Made by a program: the position numbers and the translations under genes. A stretch of 64,000 bases of DNA from Nodosilinea sp. LEGE 07088 (GTDB lineage: Bacteria > Cyanobacteriota > Cyanobacteriia > Phormidesmidales > Phormidesmidaceae). Positions 41,756 through 49,488 of this stretch are shown piece after piece (the first letter of the stretch is position 1; each line of letters starts with the position of its first letter). Location: assembly GCF_015207395.1 (NCBI RefSeq), contig NZ_JADEWX010000011.1, forward strand, positions 1-64,000. Direction: 5' to 3'. The notes beneath the pieces are model-generated. The model did no database searches and was not told the origin of the DNA. It saw only the letters and a program-made list of their open reading frames with translations.

Positions 41756-42063
41756 GATTCTAGACGACGAGTTGCTTGAGCATCCATCTCGGCAACCTCT
41801 GTGATACCAGAACCAGGATAGAATTTGTCGATCGGGGCACTAAACGTTCGACGCATCTGCTGATACAAGTGATCGGATCCATACATCCCCGCCATCTTAG
41901 ACGTGAATATTTATACAATCATACTCGTTTCAAAACAAAAGTCTGCAACGGCAAGATTGCCATCGTCAACACTTATACTGATAATAGTTCGAGGCTCTAG
42001 AGCTAGATTTTAGGAGCTCTGTAATGCAGCGATAAAAGTAATATAAAGATATTTTATTTTTCT
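41756..42063. other. spacer upstream of the decayed kinase remnant
   Basis: This stretch may hold further unrecognisable kinase sequence. A 97-codon minus-strand frame crossing it (41602-41895) changes register relative to the kinase homology and ends at the inactivating stop, so I do not count it as a gene. Confidence 0.5.
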
Positions 42064-42102
42064 GGGATAAAAAAGCTGCATCCAGTATTTCTTGGATGCA
42101 GC
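42064..42102 (-). terminator. intrinsic terminator of the 15-aa-repeat gene
   Basis: Perfect 10-bp arms GCTGCATCCA (42075-42084) and TGGATGCAGC (42093-42102), followed on the minus strand by TTTTTTATCCC. It starts 14 bp after the repeat gene's stop at 42116. Confidence 0.9.
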
Positions 42103-42115
42103 CCAAACTCAATTT

Positions 42116-42547
42116 TTAGCTGAGAAGACCTACAGGAATTATTGACTCTCCTTGTCTAGAAATCATCTGCAGGGCCTGATATGTTGGCTCAACTAAATTC
42201 TTGTCAAGATTTTCGCGGCGGAGTTTATCAAAGTCAACGGCGTCCTTATCTAAGTTTTCGCGGCGGAGTTTATCAAAGTCAACGGCGTCCTTATCTAAGT
42301 TCTCGCGGCGGAGTTCATCAAAGTCAACGGCGTCCTTATCTAAGTTTTCGCGGCGGAGTTCATCAAAGTCAACGGCGTCCTTATCTAAGTTCTCGCGGCG
42401 GAGTTTATCGAAGTCAACGGCGTCCTTATCTAAGTTCTCGCGGCGGAGTTCATTGAGGTTAGGCTTTTTTTGTTCTGTTGCCTCAACTGGCAAAACAATA
42501 GTACCCATTAAAGTGAAAATTAGGGTACATAGAGAAAAGAGTTTCAT
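42116..42547 (-). CDS. secreted protein of 15-residue tandem repeats
   Basis: A 143-residue protein. A signal peptide covers about 1-24 (KLFSLCTLIFTLMGTIVLPV, cut near EA/TE). From residue 34 the unit LRRENLDKDAVDFDK (or ...DE) runs five times in full and once in part, each 15 residues, with only D/E and K changes at the last position. A 24-residue tail (LVEPTYQALQMISRQGESII...) follows. The unit is highly charged and would make an amphipathic helix or an extended repeat. It has an ATG at 42547 and a textbook terminator, so it is a real transcription unit. I recognise no family. It lies beside the decayed kinase and faces the redox/two-component operon across a 686-bp spacer. Confidence 0.82.
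   Translation of the reverse strand: MKLFSLCTLIFTLMGTIVLPVEATEQKKPNLNELRRENLDKDAVDFDKLRRENLDKDAVDFDELRRENLDKDAVDFDELRRENLDKDAVDFDKLRRENLDKDAVDFDKLRRENLDKNLVEPTYQALQMISRQGESIIPVGLLS
42201..42452 (-). repeat. 45-bp tandem repeat, about 5.6 copies
   Basis: Unit boundaries (plus-strand view): 42201, 42246, 42291, 42336, 42381, then a partial unit from 42426. The copies are nearly identical at the DNA level, with few silent changes, so the array is young or homogenised. Because 45 is a multiple of three, all six frames stay open across it. Confidence 0.9.
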
Positions 42548-43233
42548 GGGTTATCTCCAACTGAACTGCATAAGTGCCTGAGCGGCTTGACACAAATCAG
42601 TATGGTTTGCATTCGTAAATGTCTGATAAAGCAAAGATAAGACTCTTTTTATGTGCGACCCCTTGCAAATATATTAAGTTGGCTTACCTGAAGCAATACC
42701 CCGGACAAAAAATTGCCCTCCATATTACCTGTAAGCCAGAGCCTACGTTGCTCAAAGTATTTAAATCAATGTCAGCCTGAAAACTAACCTTGATTTAAAT
42801 AGGAAATTGCTAGAGTGATTGCCCTGTAAGCCTTATAGCGTCGTTGCTAAAACTGTCCGGACTGTTGCTGAAGCATAAGCTAGCCTAACACTGCTCGATC
42901 GCACTAACACGGCGTACCGGCTTGACAAATAAAAGAGTTAGTCTTTAGCTTAGGCTCTTATTAGTCGGCCTCCAGCGCGTGACTAACGCCCCAGCTGGCC
43001 CGACGATACTAGCCCTGACTGGTAGTCTCTGGCAGGCAAAGAGAGCTCGCCCTTCTTGCGGCTTGTCCCGCCAGCTTTAATAGCGTTTGCGCCACTGGTT
43101 TTCTCAGCAGGTATGGCCATACAGCAGCACCCAAAAATATAAGAACTTTTTTATCAACTGCTTACTCTAGATTTATCCACCTTACAGATATTAGAAGGTG
43201 TGAGCGAACATCATCTAAATCGGGAGGTATCCA
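42548..43233. other. 686-bp divergent spacer
   Basis: No gene, hairpin or known repeat stands out. It must hold promoters for both the repeat protein (minus) and the cytochrome/two-component operon (plus). The plus-strand start at 43234 has a good GGGAGG ribosome-binding site. Confidence 0.5.
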
Positions 43234-43839
43234 ATGAGTTCACCACTAATTCCTCAAAAAACGGCTTCTCAAACCCCAAAACCGCGACTCAGAATGAATT
43301 CCGCCTTTAAACAGCTATGGTCAATTCACTGGTGGATGGCAGGCTGCTACCTGCTGCTCTTTGTAGGAGGCTTTAGTATGGTGCGGATGCCGGAGGATAC
43401 AATTTTGCAAGAAAACGCCTACACCCTGCACAAGTCGCTTGGCTCATTAACCATGGCACTGTTAACCTGGCGTATTTTTTGGTTACAGCGGGTTTGGTGG
43501 CGTAAGTACACTCACCGTCGACCTTTGGTCGACGGTGAGTGGATGCGTACGTTCCTTCTACACACGGCAATTTATGTGTTTATGCTGGCAGTACCCATCA
43601 GCGGTTTTTTCTTGTCCAATTCCTATCAAAGCGGCAACGTTCCCTTCTTCTGGGTGGCAACCGTACCTGATCTTTTCCCCCAGAATGCAGCGGTCGTGGA
43701 TCTAGCACGGGATTTACATTTTTGGATCGGCTATACGTTTTTAGCCTTCATCGTGTTGCACGCAATCGATCAAAAAAAGTACATGCGATCGCTCTGGCGA
43801 CGGTCAAATCAGGCTCTGAAGAAAGCATTGCTCAAGTAA
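43234..43839 (+). CDS. cytochrome b561-like membrane protein
   Basis: A 201-residue protein with four membrane helices: about 29-48 (IHWWMAGCYLLLFVGGFSM), 68-83, 107-127 (LLHTAIYVFMLAVPISGFF) and 163-181 (FWIGYTFLAFIVLHAID). Candidate haem ligands are His32, His66 (TLHKSLG), His109, His162 (DLHFWIG) and His177 (LHAIDQ), the pattern of the b561/DUF4405 family. It probably moves electrons across the cytoplasmic membrane. It opens a run of plus-strand genes with a small ORF, kinase and regulator 25, 0 and -95 bp apart. A 15-bp perfect hairpin lies inside its coding sequence (43509-43541). Confidence 0.85.
   Translation: MSSPLIPQKTASQTPKPRLRMNSAFKQLWSIHWWMAGCYLLLFVGGFSMVRMPEDTILQENAYTLHKSLGSLTMALLTWRIFWLQRVWWRKYTHRRPLVDGEWMRTFLLHTAIYVFMLAVPISGFFLSNSYQSGNVPFFWVATVPDLFPQNAAVVDLARDLHFWIGYTFLAFIVLHAIDQKKYMRSLWRRSNQALKKALLK
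43509..43541. repeat. intragenic perfect hairpin
   Basis: CACTCACCGTCGACC (43509-43523) and GGTCGACGGTGAGTG (43527-43541) are perfect 15-bp complements with a 3-nt loop, inside the cytochrome gene. It codes for a short cytoplasmic loop (THRRPLVDGE). Confidence 0.85.
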
Positions 43840-43864
43840 CCCTAATGTAGGAGTAAAATCAATC

Positions 43865-44065
43865 ATGATACCCCTCATGCCCCATATCCAAATTGGACAA
43901 TATTTGAGTTTCCTGCATCAGCACATGGTGCAAACAACTAAAGACTCAATCAGAACATCGAGCGGCTGTACTCAAAGTTCCGAGCTTGCCTTGATGCAGC
44001 TCAGAAATGCCGGATTACTAAATGCCTTAGAAATGTCGCTCTCACGTGAATTGGGGAGGAGGTGA
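43865..44065 (+). CDS. small protein translationally coupled to the kinase
   Basis: A 66-residue ORF with an AGGAG ribosome-binding site 10 bp upstream of its ATG. Its stop TGA overlaps the ATG of the kinase (TGATG at 44063-44067), a sign of translational coupling and of a real gene. Residues include [20 protein letters not shown] and [20 protein letters not shown], probably two helices. I know no homologue. It may be a regulator or co-factor of the sensor kinase. Confidence 0.6.
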   Translation: MIPLMPHIQIGQYLSFLHQHMVQTTKDSIRTSSGCTQSSELALMQLRNAGLLNALEMSLSRELGRR

Positions 44066-45600
44066 TGAGTGCCTTAACTGCTTTCAAGCCGCAACGGTGG
44101 TTCAGAAGTACCCGTTCTCGTATTTTAATCTGGTATTTTCTGCTCACTGCTTTTTCCAGTGTGGTCTCGATCCTGGTCACCCATCACATTCTGTATGAGC
44201 GAATTCGAGATCAATCACGGACGTATGTGTCTCGCCAGATCGGCGAGTTTCGCGAAATTGTCCAGCAGCAGCAAGCTGATACAGCCCTTCCCATAGACCA
44301 GCAGGCGACGGCTATGGTTGATGCCTTTTTGTCTCGGTATCAACCTGTAGATGCCGATGACTATGCGATCGCCCTACTGCACGGCCAAGTTTACCAGTAC
44401 ACAGACCTGTTTCCCACTGAACTGCTCATCCAAGATGCGGCGTTGATTCGAGAGTGGGGACAGTTAACCGTCGCCAAACAGGGCAACACCACCACATCAG
44501 CAGGCAAACTGTTTTATTTCGTCGAACCCATCATCGTAGACGGGCAACCTCAAGGTGTGTTAGTCATCGTTCACTGTGCAGACACGGCGTATCAAGTGAT
44601 AGATGGAGCCGTGTTGCTCATTATTCCAGCCACATTGGGTGTGATGGGTATCGCGGCGGCAGTTGCCTGGGCCACCGCCGGACGAGCGCTGGCTCCCCTA
44701 CGGGAATTGACTCAAACAGCCCATACCATTACCGAATCAGATATGACGCGCCGCATTGCCGTGGAAGGAACCGACGAAATTGCGGAACTAACGACGACCT
44801 TTAATGCAATGCTCGACCGCCTCCAGATAGCGTTTGAGAGTCAACAGGAGTTTGTTAAAGATGCTGGACATGAACTACGAACGCCGATAACGGTAATTCG
44901 TGGCCATTTAGAGACCTTGAAATACTCTCCTGACCGCCAGGAACAAAAGGTCTCCCTAGCAATTGATGAACTCGATCGGATGAGTCGATTAGTAAATGAT
45001 TTATTACTGCTTGCCAAAGCCGAGCGCCAAGATTTTTTGGTGCTGCAATGGGAAGAACTAGACTGGCTGACCGAGGAACTGTATCTAAAAGTGCGATCGA
45101 TCGCAAATCGGCAGTGGAAACTAGAGTCGAAGGGATTGAGCCCGATTTTGATCGATCGCCAGCGTATTACCCAAGTGGTCATGAATCTGGTTCAAAATGC
45201 CATTCGCCATACCCAAGAGAATGACACGATCGCGATTGGGTCTTCGGTTCGTGAAAACCGCGCTTATCTCTGGGTCAGTGACACCGGAGAGGGTATTGCG
45301 CCAGAAGATCAGGCACATATTTTTGAGCGGTTTTCTCGGGCCACAGTCCGCAAGAGTGAAAACGAACATCATGGATTGGGTCTGGCCATTGTACAGGCAA
45401 TTTCTCAGGCCCATGGCGGTTGGGTAGAACTCTCCAGTAGCCTAGGGCAAGGTTCTACGTTTACCGTTGTAATACCTCTTGAAATCAATCTAGACAGAGA
45501 AAGTCATGAGTCAGATTTTGATTATCGAGGACAACCTCCGCATCATCGACTTTTTAGAATCTGGGCTGCAAGCGCACGGCTACACAACCATCGCCGTTAA
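44065..45600 (+). CDS. sensor histidine kinase
   Basis: A 511-residue protein from the ATG at 44065, preceded by GGGGAGGAGGTG. TM1 about 18-41, extracytoplasmic loop about 42-178, TM2 about 180-205, HAMP about 207-260, HisKA with His269 ([20 protein letters not shown]), HATPase with N box [11 protein letters not shown]1 [11 protein letters not shown] and G2 HHGLGLAIV. The frame lacks a stop where the paralogous remnant has one, so it runs on 95 bp into the response-regulator gene; the extra 32 residues ([17 protein letters not shown]...) look like out-of-frame reading of that gene. It should phosphorylate the regulator that follows. Confidence 0.93.
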   Translation: MSALTAFKPQRWFRSTRSRILIWYFLLTAFSSVVSILVTHHILYERIRDQSRTYVSRQIGEFREIVQQQQADTALPIDQQATAMVDAFLSRYQPVDADDYAIALLHGQVYQYTDLFPTELLIQDAALIREWGQLTVAKQGNTTTSAGKLFYFVEPIIVDGQPQGVLVIVHCADTAYQVIDGAVLLIIPATLGVMGIAAAVAWATAGRALAPLRELTQTAHTITESDMTRRIAVEGTDEIAELTTTFNAMLDRLQIAFESQQEFVKDAGHELRTPITVIRGHLETLKYSPDRQEQKVSLAIDELDRMSRLVNDLLLLAKAERQDFLVLQWEELDWLTEELYLKVRSIANRQWKLESKGLSPILIDRQRITQVVMNLVQNAIRHTQENDTIAIGSSVRENRAYLWVSDTGEGIAPEDQAHIFERFSRATVRKSENEHHGLGLAIVQAISQAHGGWVELSSSLGQGSTFTVVIPLEINLDRESHESDFDYRGQPPHHRLFRIWAASARLHNHRR

Positions 45601-46171
45601 CACCGGCCAGGAGGCGTTACAGGTGAGCCAATCTGAGATGTTCGATCTAGCTATTCTGGATCTAGGCCTTCCGGACCAAGATGGCTTGATGATTCTCAAG
45701 GCACTACGTGGACAGGGTTATGCGCTACCTATTATTGTGCTGACTGCACGCGACGGCATCGAAAACACAGTTGCTGGACTGGATGTCGGTGCGGATGACT
45801 ACATGACCAAGCCATTCAGCTTTGAGGAATTACTGGCTCGTATCCGGGTTCAACTCCGCAATCACTTGCCCCGCACCCAGCCAGACGCTTCGTTGCAGGT
45901 GTCAGACATCACAATGAATCTATTAACTCGTCAGGTTTGGGTGGGCGATCGCGCTATCGAATTGTCAGCACGAGAGTTTTTTCTGGTCGAGCTTTTTCTG
46001 CGCCACCCGATGCAGGTACTGACCCGCGAGCAAATCCTCGATCGCGTCTGGGGCTACGACTATGAACCTGGCACAAATATTGTCAATGTCTATATCGGAT
46101 ATCTGCGGAAAAAATTGGGCAACAGTCGAATTGAAACTGTTCGAGGAATAGGATATCGACTCCGTGCATAG
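45506..46171 (+). CDS. OmpR/PhoB-type response regulator
   Basis: A 221-residue regulator. Receiver with Asp52 ([13 protein letters not shown]) and Lys near 103 ([12 protein letters not shown]); C-terminal winged helix from about 128 ([40 protein letters not shown]). It begins inside the extended frame of the kinase gene, 95 bp before that frame closes, and is its likely partner. The other regulator at 40858 is a close paralogue, so the two may share or cross target promoters. Confidence 0.93.
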   Translation: MSQILIIEDNLRIIDFLESGLQAHGYTTIAVNTGQEALQVSQSEMFDLAILDLGLPDQDGLMILKALRGQGYALPIIVLTARDGIENTVAGLDVGADDYMTKPFSFEELLARIRVQLRNHLPRTQPDASLQVSDITMNLLTRQVWVGDRAIELSAREFFLVELFLRHPMQVLTREQILDRVWGYDYEPGTNIVNVYIGYLRKKLGNSRIETVRGIGYRLRA

Positions 46172-46329
46172 CCAGTTGTTGTAGCACTATTTATTACAGA
46201 GATACAACTATAGCAAGCTGTAGCAATGTTTATTGCAGCCGCACAGCTTCTTGAGGGCAATTGAGAGTGGGCAGCACTTGATTTTCTATTCCTAAACTTG
46301 AACCCCAATCAATTTGATGAGGTGTAGCG

Positions 46330-47325
46330 ATGAACAGTCTAATTCGTCAATTACGATCGCTTCGTTACCGCAAACGCCACACGCCACCCATCACGGTCGC
46401 TGCCCTGACTACATTACTGATAATTGGCTGTGGCACAGACAGTCCACCTGCGACCACCAATTTGCCACCATCGAGCCCGGCTGCAACCGTACCGACCACT
46501 GGCGCTGCTCAAACCCAAGGCATGATTCTCGTGCCCGCTGGGACTTATCCGATTGGTTCAGATGAAGCTGAGGATACCCAACCTGTTCATCAGGTTTCCT
46601 TAGATTCCTTTTGGATCGATCGCGATGAAGTCACCAATGCTCAATACGCTGAATTTCTCAATTCGCTGGCCATTGCACCCCTCCAGGATGCCCCAGCTGG
46701 ACGAGTCCGCTCAGGTAATCTGCCCCAGGCGGCCGCCCCCGTACTCATCGAAGGAGCGGAAGGTAATCAGCAACAACCCTTGATTGCGCTGGATGATGAA
46801 CACAGTCGCATTGCGATTCAGAACGAACAATTTGTTGCCCAATCAGGCTATGAACAGCATCCCGTCACCGAAACAACCTGGCGCGGAGCCCAGCAGTTTT
46901 GTGAATGGCGAGGCGCAAGACTGCCCACCGAAGTTGAGTGGGAGGCTGCCGCACGGGGTAAGCAGGGGCGTCTCTACCCCTGGGGTAATGACCTACCAAC
47001 TCCGGAGCGGGCCGTCTATGGTCGGCGTTCGGGTGAAACGGCGATCGTAGGCACTCACGCAGCAGGCGCGACCCCCGACGGCATTCATGATTTGGCTGGA
47101 AATGTTGCTGAGTGGACAAGTACACTGTATCGGCCCTACCCTTACAATCCCGACGACGGGCGCGAACAGCTAGACAACAGCGGTGAACGGGTTACTCGCG
47201 GTGGCGATTACGTCTATGATTCTGCCCCCAACGAGCTAACGGCTTACTACCGAGTCGGATTTTCACGCACCCCCGATCGAGGACACCGCCATATTGGATT
47301 TCGCTGTGCTCAAAGCAACTCTTAA
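46330..47325 (+). CDS. FGE/sulfatase-modifying-factor-like lipoprotein
   Basis: A 331-residue protein. A lipoprotein signal ends at Cys34 (LLIIGC), then a Pro/Thr/Ala-rich linker to about 65, then the FGE-sulfatase fold (MILVPAGTYPIGS, VSLDSFWIDRDEVTNAQYAE, PVTETTWRGAQQFCEWRGAR, LPTEVEWEAAARG, HDLAGNVAEWTS, TRGGDYVYDSAP, YRVGFSRTPD, GFRCAQ). True FGE has two catalytic Cys in the region after GGS; here the matching segment is GGDYVYDSAPNELTAYYRVG with none. So it is unlikely to form formylglycine and is more probably a carbohydrate- or ligand-binding relative. It sits 158 bp after the response regulator, perhaps a target or partner. Confidence 0.85.
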   Translation: MNSLIRQLRSLRYRKRHTPPITVAALTTLLIIGCGTDSPPATTNLPPSSPAATVPTTGAAQTQGMILVPAGTYPIGSDEAEDTQPVHQVSLDSFWIDRDEVTNAQYAEFLNSLAIAPLQDAPAGRVRSGNLPQAAAPVLIEGAEGNQQQPLIALDDEHSRIAIQNEQFVAQSGYEQHPVTETTWRGAQQFCEWRGARLPTEVEWEAAARGKQGRLYPWGNDLPTPERAVYGRRSGETAIVGTHAAGATPDGIHDLAGNVAEWTSTLYRPYPYNPDDGREQLDNSGERVTRGGDYVYDSAPNELTAYYRVGFSRTPDRGHRHIGFRCAQSNS

Positions 47326-47387
47326 ACGCTGACTAGCACCTCTGATACAGCAACCCAGCAGGCCACCTTCAGCCATCAGCTAAACAG

Positions 47388-47645
47388 ATGAAAAAAGATC
47401 TGAGGCAGCGTCTCGATAACGCTATTCAGCAGTCTATCGCTCAGGCTCAGGTGCCAGGGGCTGCGATCGCCCTTCGCATCAATGGACAACCGATTCTCGC
47501 CACTGGCATTGGCTACCGAGATCTTCAACAAACCATTGCTCTGCCTGCTGAGGCTCACTGCGCTGTTTCGAGGCGACATCCCCTCCTGTCTCGGGTTGAG
47601 CAGATGACTCAACCCCTGAAGGTGTTTGGGCCTCATCTACATTAA
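47388..47645 (+). pseudogene. beta-lactamase/serine hydrolase N-terminal remnant
   Basis: An 85-codon frame. The first 55 residues (LDNAIQQSIAQAQVPGAAIA, LRINGQPILATGIGYRDLQQ) match the N-terminus of class C beta-lactamase/serine-hydrolase proteins, which are normally 300-450 residues. The reading then turns to unrelated residues and stops before the SxxK motif. A MITE-like repeat lies 34 bp after. I infer a truncated, dead gene. Confidence 0.65.
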
Positions 47646-47678
47646 CCTTGGTATACGCGGTAGCTCGCCTACTGGCTG

Positions 47679-47783
47679 ATACCAAATCCGAACCGCATAT
47701 CCCCGGTTCCATAAAGGCCAACCTGTAGGGGGCGAATGGTATTCGCCCTCAGGAATCGGGGGTAACCAAACAGGATTTAGTAT
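47679..47783. mobile_element. MITE-like repeat, copy 4 (subtype B)
   Basis: 105 bp bounded by ATACCAAATCC and GGATTTAGTAT. It differs from copy 3 (35163-35266) at only a few positions. It lies just beyond the truncated hydrolase gene. Confidence 0.82.
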
Positions 47784-47884
47784 GAGTCGTGATCGATTGC
47801 TACAAATTGTCAGGCGCTGGGAATTCCTCCTAGTCAACGGGCAAACTAGGGCAGTGAACTCTAGTTCAGCCCCCGGAGACTGTT

Positions 47885-48244
47885 ATGACTAATAAACGCG
47901 CCCCCCGCCGAATTTTCCCCAAGGTGAGCACCATGCCCCGCCAGGCCACCGAGGCGACTCACTACCTCGACATGTACAAGCTCACCATTGAGAAAAGGCG
48001 CCTTGAGCAGGAGCTAGAGTACATTGACGAGCGTCGTCAGCGGCTCTGCGATCGCCTCGCCGAAATCAACCAGGAAACTGAGGGGCTAGATGCCCAGGCC
48101 ACTAACCTGCGTCAGCCAGCTCCAAAGCCCGGTACAGCCAAGCCCCAGGGTGTCAATTTTGCCCCCAACGCTAACGTATACCTGCCCGAGCGCAACAGCC
48201 GCCAGGCCCCTGAAGACTACAGCACCTTGATGCTGGACTATTAG
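47885..48244 (+). CDS. small coiled-coil protein
   Basis: A 119-residue protein. Residues 1-25 are basic (NKRAPRRIFPKVSTMPRQAT); 27-75 form a strong coiled coil (YLDMYKLTIEKRRLEQELEY, IDERRQRLCDRLAEINQETE); the tail is Pro/Asn-rich. The pattern (basic start, TMP..A...YLDMYKL, then a heptad region) reminds me of GvpV-type gas-vesicle accessory proteins, but no other gvp gene is visible here, so this is only a suggestion. It precedes yidD by 62 bp on the same strand. Confidence 0.65.
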   Translation: MTNKRAPRRIFPKVSTMPRQATEATHYLDMYKLTIEKRRLEQELEYIDERRQRLCDRLAEINQETEGLDAQATNLRQPAPKPGTAKPQGVNFAPNANVYLPERNSRQAPEDYSTLMLDY

Positions 48245-48306
48245 AGTTAAACAGCCTGCGCCAATAGAGCGTATCTCCAGGCCCAGCCAGTCGATAGAAT
48301 AGAGCT

Positions 48307-48555
48307 ATGAAGCAACTCCTGCTATTGCTCATTCATGGCTACCGACGGCTGCTATCGCCGCTGTTTCCACCCACCTGTCGGTTTACGCCCACCTGTTCGC
48401 AGTATGCTCTGACGGCGATCGATCGGTTTGGCCCCATGAAGGGAAGTTGGCTAGCCATGCGGCGCGTCATGCGCTGTCATCCCTTTCATCCTGGCGGTTA
48501 TGACCCGGTGCCCGAAGGGCCAGATAGTGAGCCAAAATCTCATGAATCTGACTAG
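48307..48555 (+). CDS. yidD: membrane protein insertion efficiency factor YidD
   Basis: An 82-residue protein with the full family signature: [55 protein letters not shown]. YidD assists YidC-mediated membrane insertion. In many bacteria it lies between rnpA and yidC; here those genes are not adjacent, as is usual in cyanobacteria where it is often alone. It stands between a coiled-coil gene and the HpsJ-like gene. Confidence 0.95.
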   Translation: MKQLLLLLIHGYRRLLSPLFPPTCRFTPTCSQYALTAIDRFGPMKGSWLAMRRVMRCHPFHPGGYDPVPEGPDSEPKSHESD

Positions 48556-48705
48556 AGCCCGGCTGGTTGTCAATCTACCAGGATTAGGTTGGCAAGATAG
48601 ATCTGGGCTTCGGCCCCGCTGCTAAAGCTCAATATTTTGTGGCGGTTTTGTCGTTTTCTGCCATAGCCAGGGCAAAATGGATACCTGTAGCAATCGACCA
48701 ACCCT

Positions 48706-49488
48706 ATGACCTCTGAACCTGCTATTACTAGCCCGGTGGTGTCTCCCCTAGCAGCAATCGCTCTGAAGATAGCTGGCGCGATCGCCATATTGTCAGCGCT
48801 GCTAGACTTTCTTATCTTGCTGATTCCACCTAACCTGACCAATACTCAGTGGCAATTGGCTACCACTACTCAACTTGTTGATCGTGGCATTGTGCCTCTG
48901 GTGGGTATGTCTTTGCTGCTGGCTGGGTTTTGGATTGATAGCTTTGTGGGTCGTGTTAGCCAACGCAAAAGCTTGACCGCTGACGCCCGCTTTTGGGTAT
49001 GTTCCTTAGCTAGTGTACTAGGGTTTGCTTACCTGCTTCTAAGCTTGCTGCACTTGAATGCTGTGCGACTGTCGAGTCAGCAAGCCTTAACCCAAGTGAG
49101 TACAGAAGCTGGCGAAGCGGCCACCCAGATGCAGCAGCAGCTATCTACCGAATTAAGCCAACAGCAAACTCAGCTGGGCGCGCTACTCCAAAACGAAGAT
49201 TTACTGGCCCAGGCAATTCAAAGTGGCCAACTGCCTCCAGATATTGAGCAATATCGTGATAATCCTGATGGTCTAGCGGAATTTTTGCAGGATCGAGCTG
49301 ATCAAGCTCAGCAGCAAATTGAAGCTGAAATTGGCACTCGCCGGGCCGAAGCTGAGCGCCGTGTAAAAACTGAGGCTTGGCGTTCAGGGATTCGTGTTTC
49401 TGTGATTAGCCTGCTGCTGGCTGCTGGCTATTCTATCGTTGGCTGGCTGGGCTTGCGGCGGCTGCTCTCACTGACTCAATCAGCTTAA
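48706..49488 (+). CDS. HpsJ-like membrane protein
   Basis: A 260-residue protein. Three hydrophobic regions in the first half (about 14-41, 58-77, 93-119), a long Gln-rich coiled coil (about 125-222: QMQQQLSTELSQQQTQLGAL), then a C-terminal membrane helix (about 226-250, VISLLLAAGYSIVGWLGLRR). That layout fits HpsJ, a protein of the hormogonium polysaccharide system. No other hps gene is visible, so the match is by topology only. The tail overlaps that of the SWIM gene by 4 bp. Confidence 0.65.
   Translation: MTSEPAITSPVVSPLAAIALKIAGAIAILSALLDFLILLIPPNLTNTQWQLATTTQLVDRGIVPLVGMSLLLAGFWIDSFVGRVSQRKSLTADARFWVCSLASVLGFAYLLLSLLHLNAVRLSSQQALTQVSTEAGEAATQMQQQLSTELSQQQTQLGALLQNEDLLAQAIQSGQLPPDIEQYRDNPDGLAEFLQDRADQAQQQIEAEIGTRRAEAERRVKTEAWRSGIRVSVISLLLAAGYSIVGWLGLRRLLSLTQSA

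Noticed and set aside
41602-41895. 97-codon minus-strand frame upstream of the orphan regulator
   Set aside because: It crosses the decayed kinase region in a different register and stops at the inactivating stop. The kinase homology is in another frame for most of its length, so this is a chance frame over a pseudogene.
42181-42581. Two plus-strand repeat frames (SRRSLSKSTASL-type and FRGGVYQSQRRPYLS-type)
   Set aside because: They are mirror readings of the 45-bp repeat of the minus-strand gene. A repeat unit divisible by three keeps all frames open, and they lack ribosome-binding sites.
47885-48244. Gas-vesicle gene (gvpV)
   Set aside because: The coiled-coil pattern is suggestive, but with no other gvp gene nearby I keep it as a hypothetical protein.
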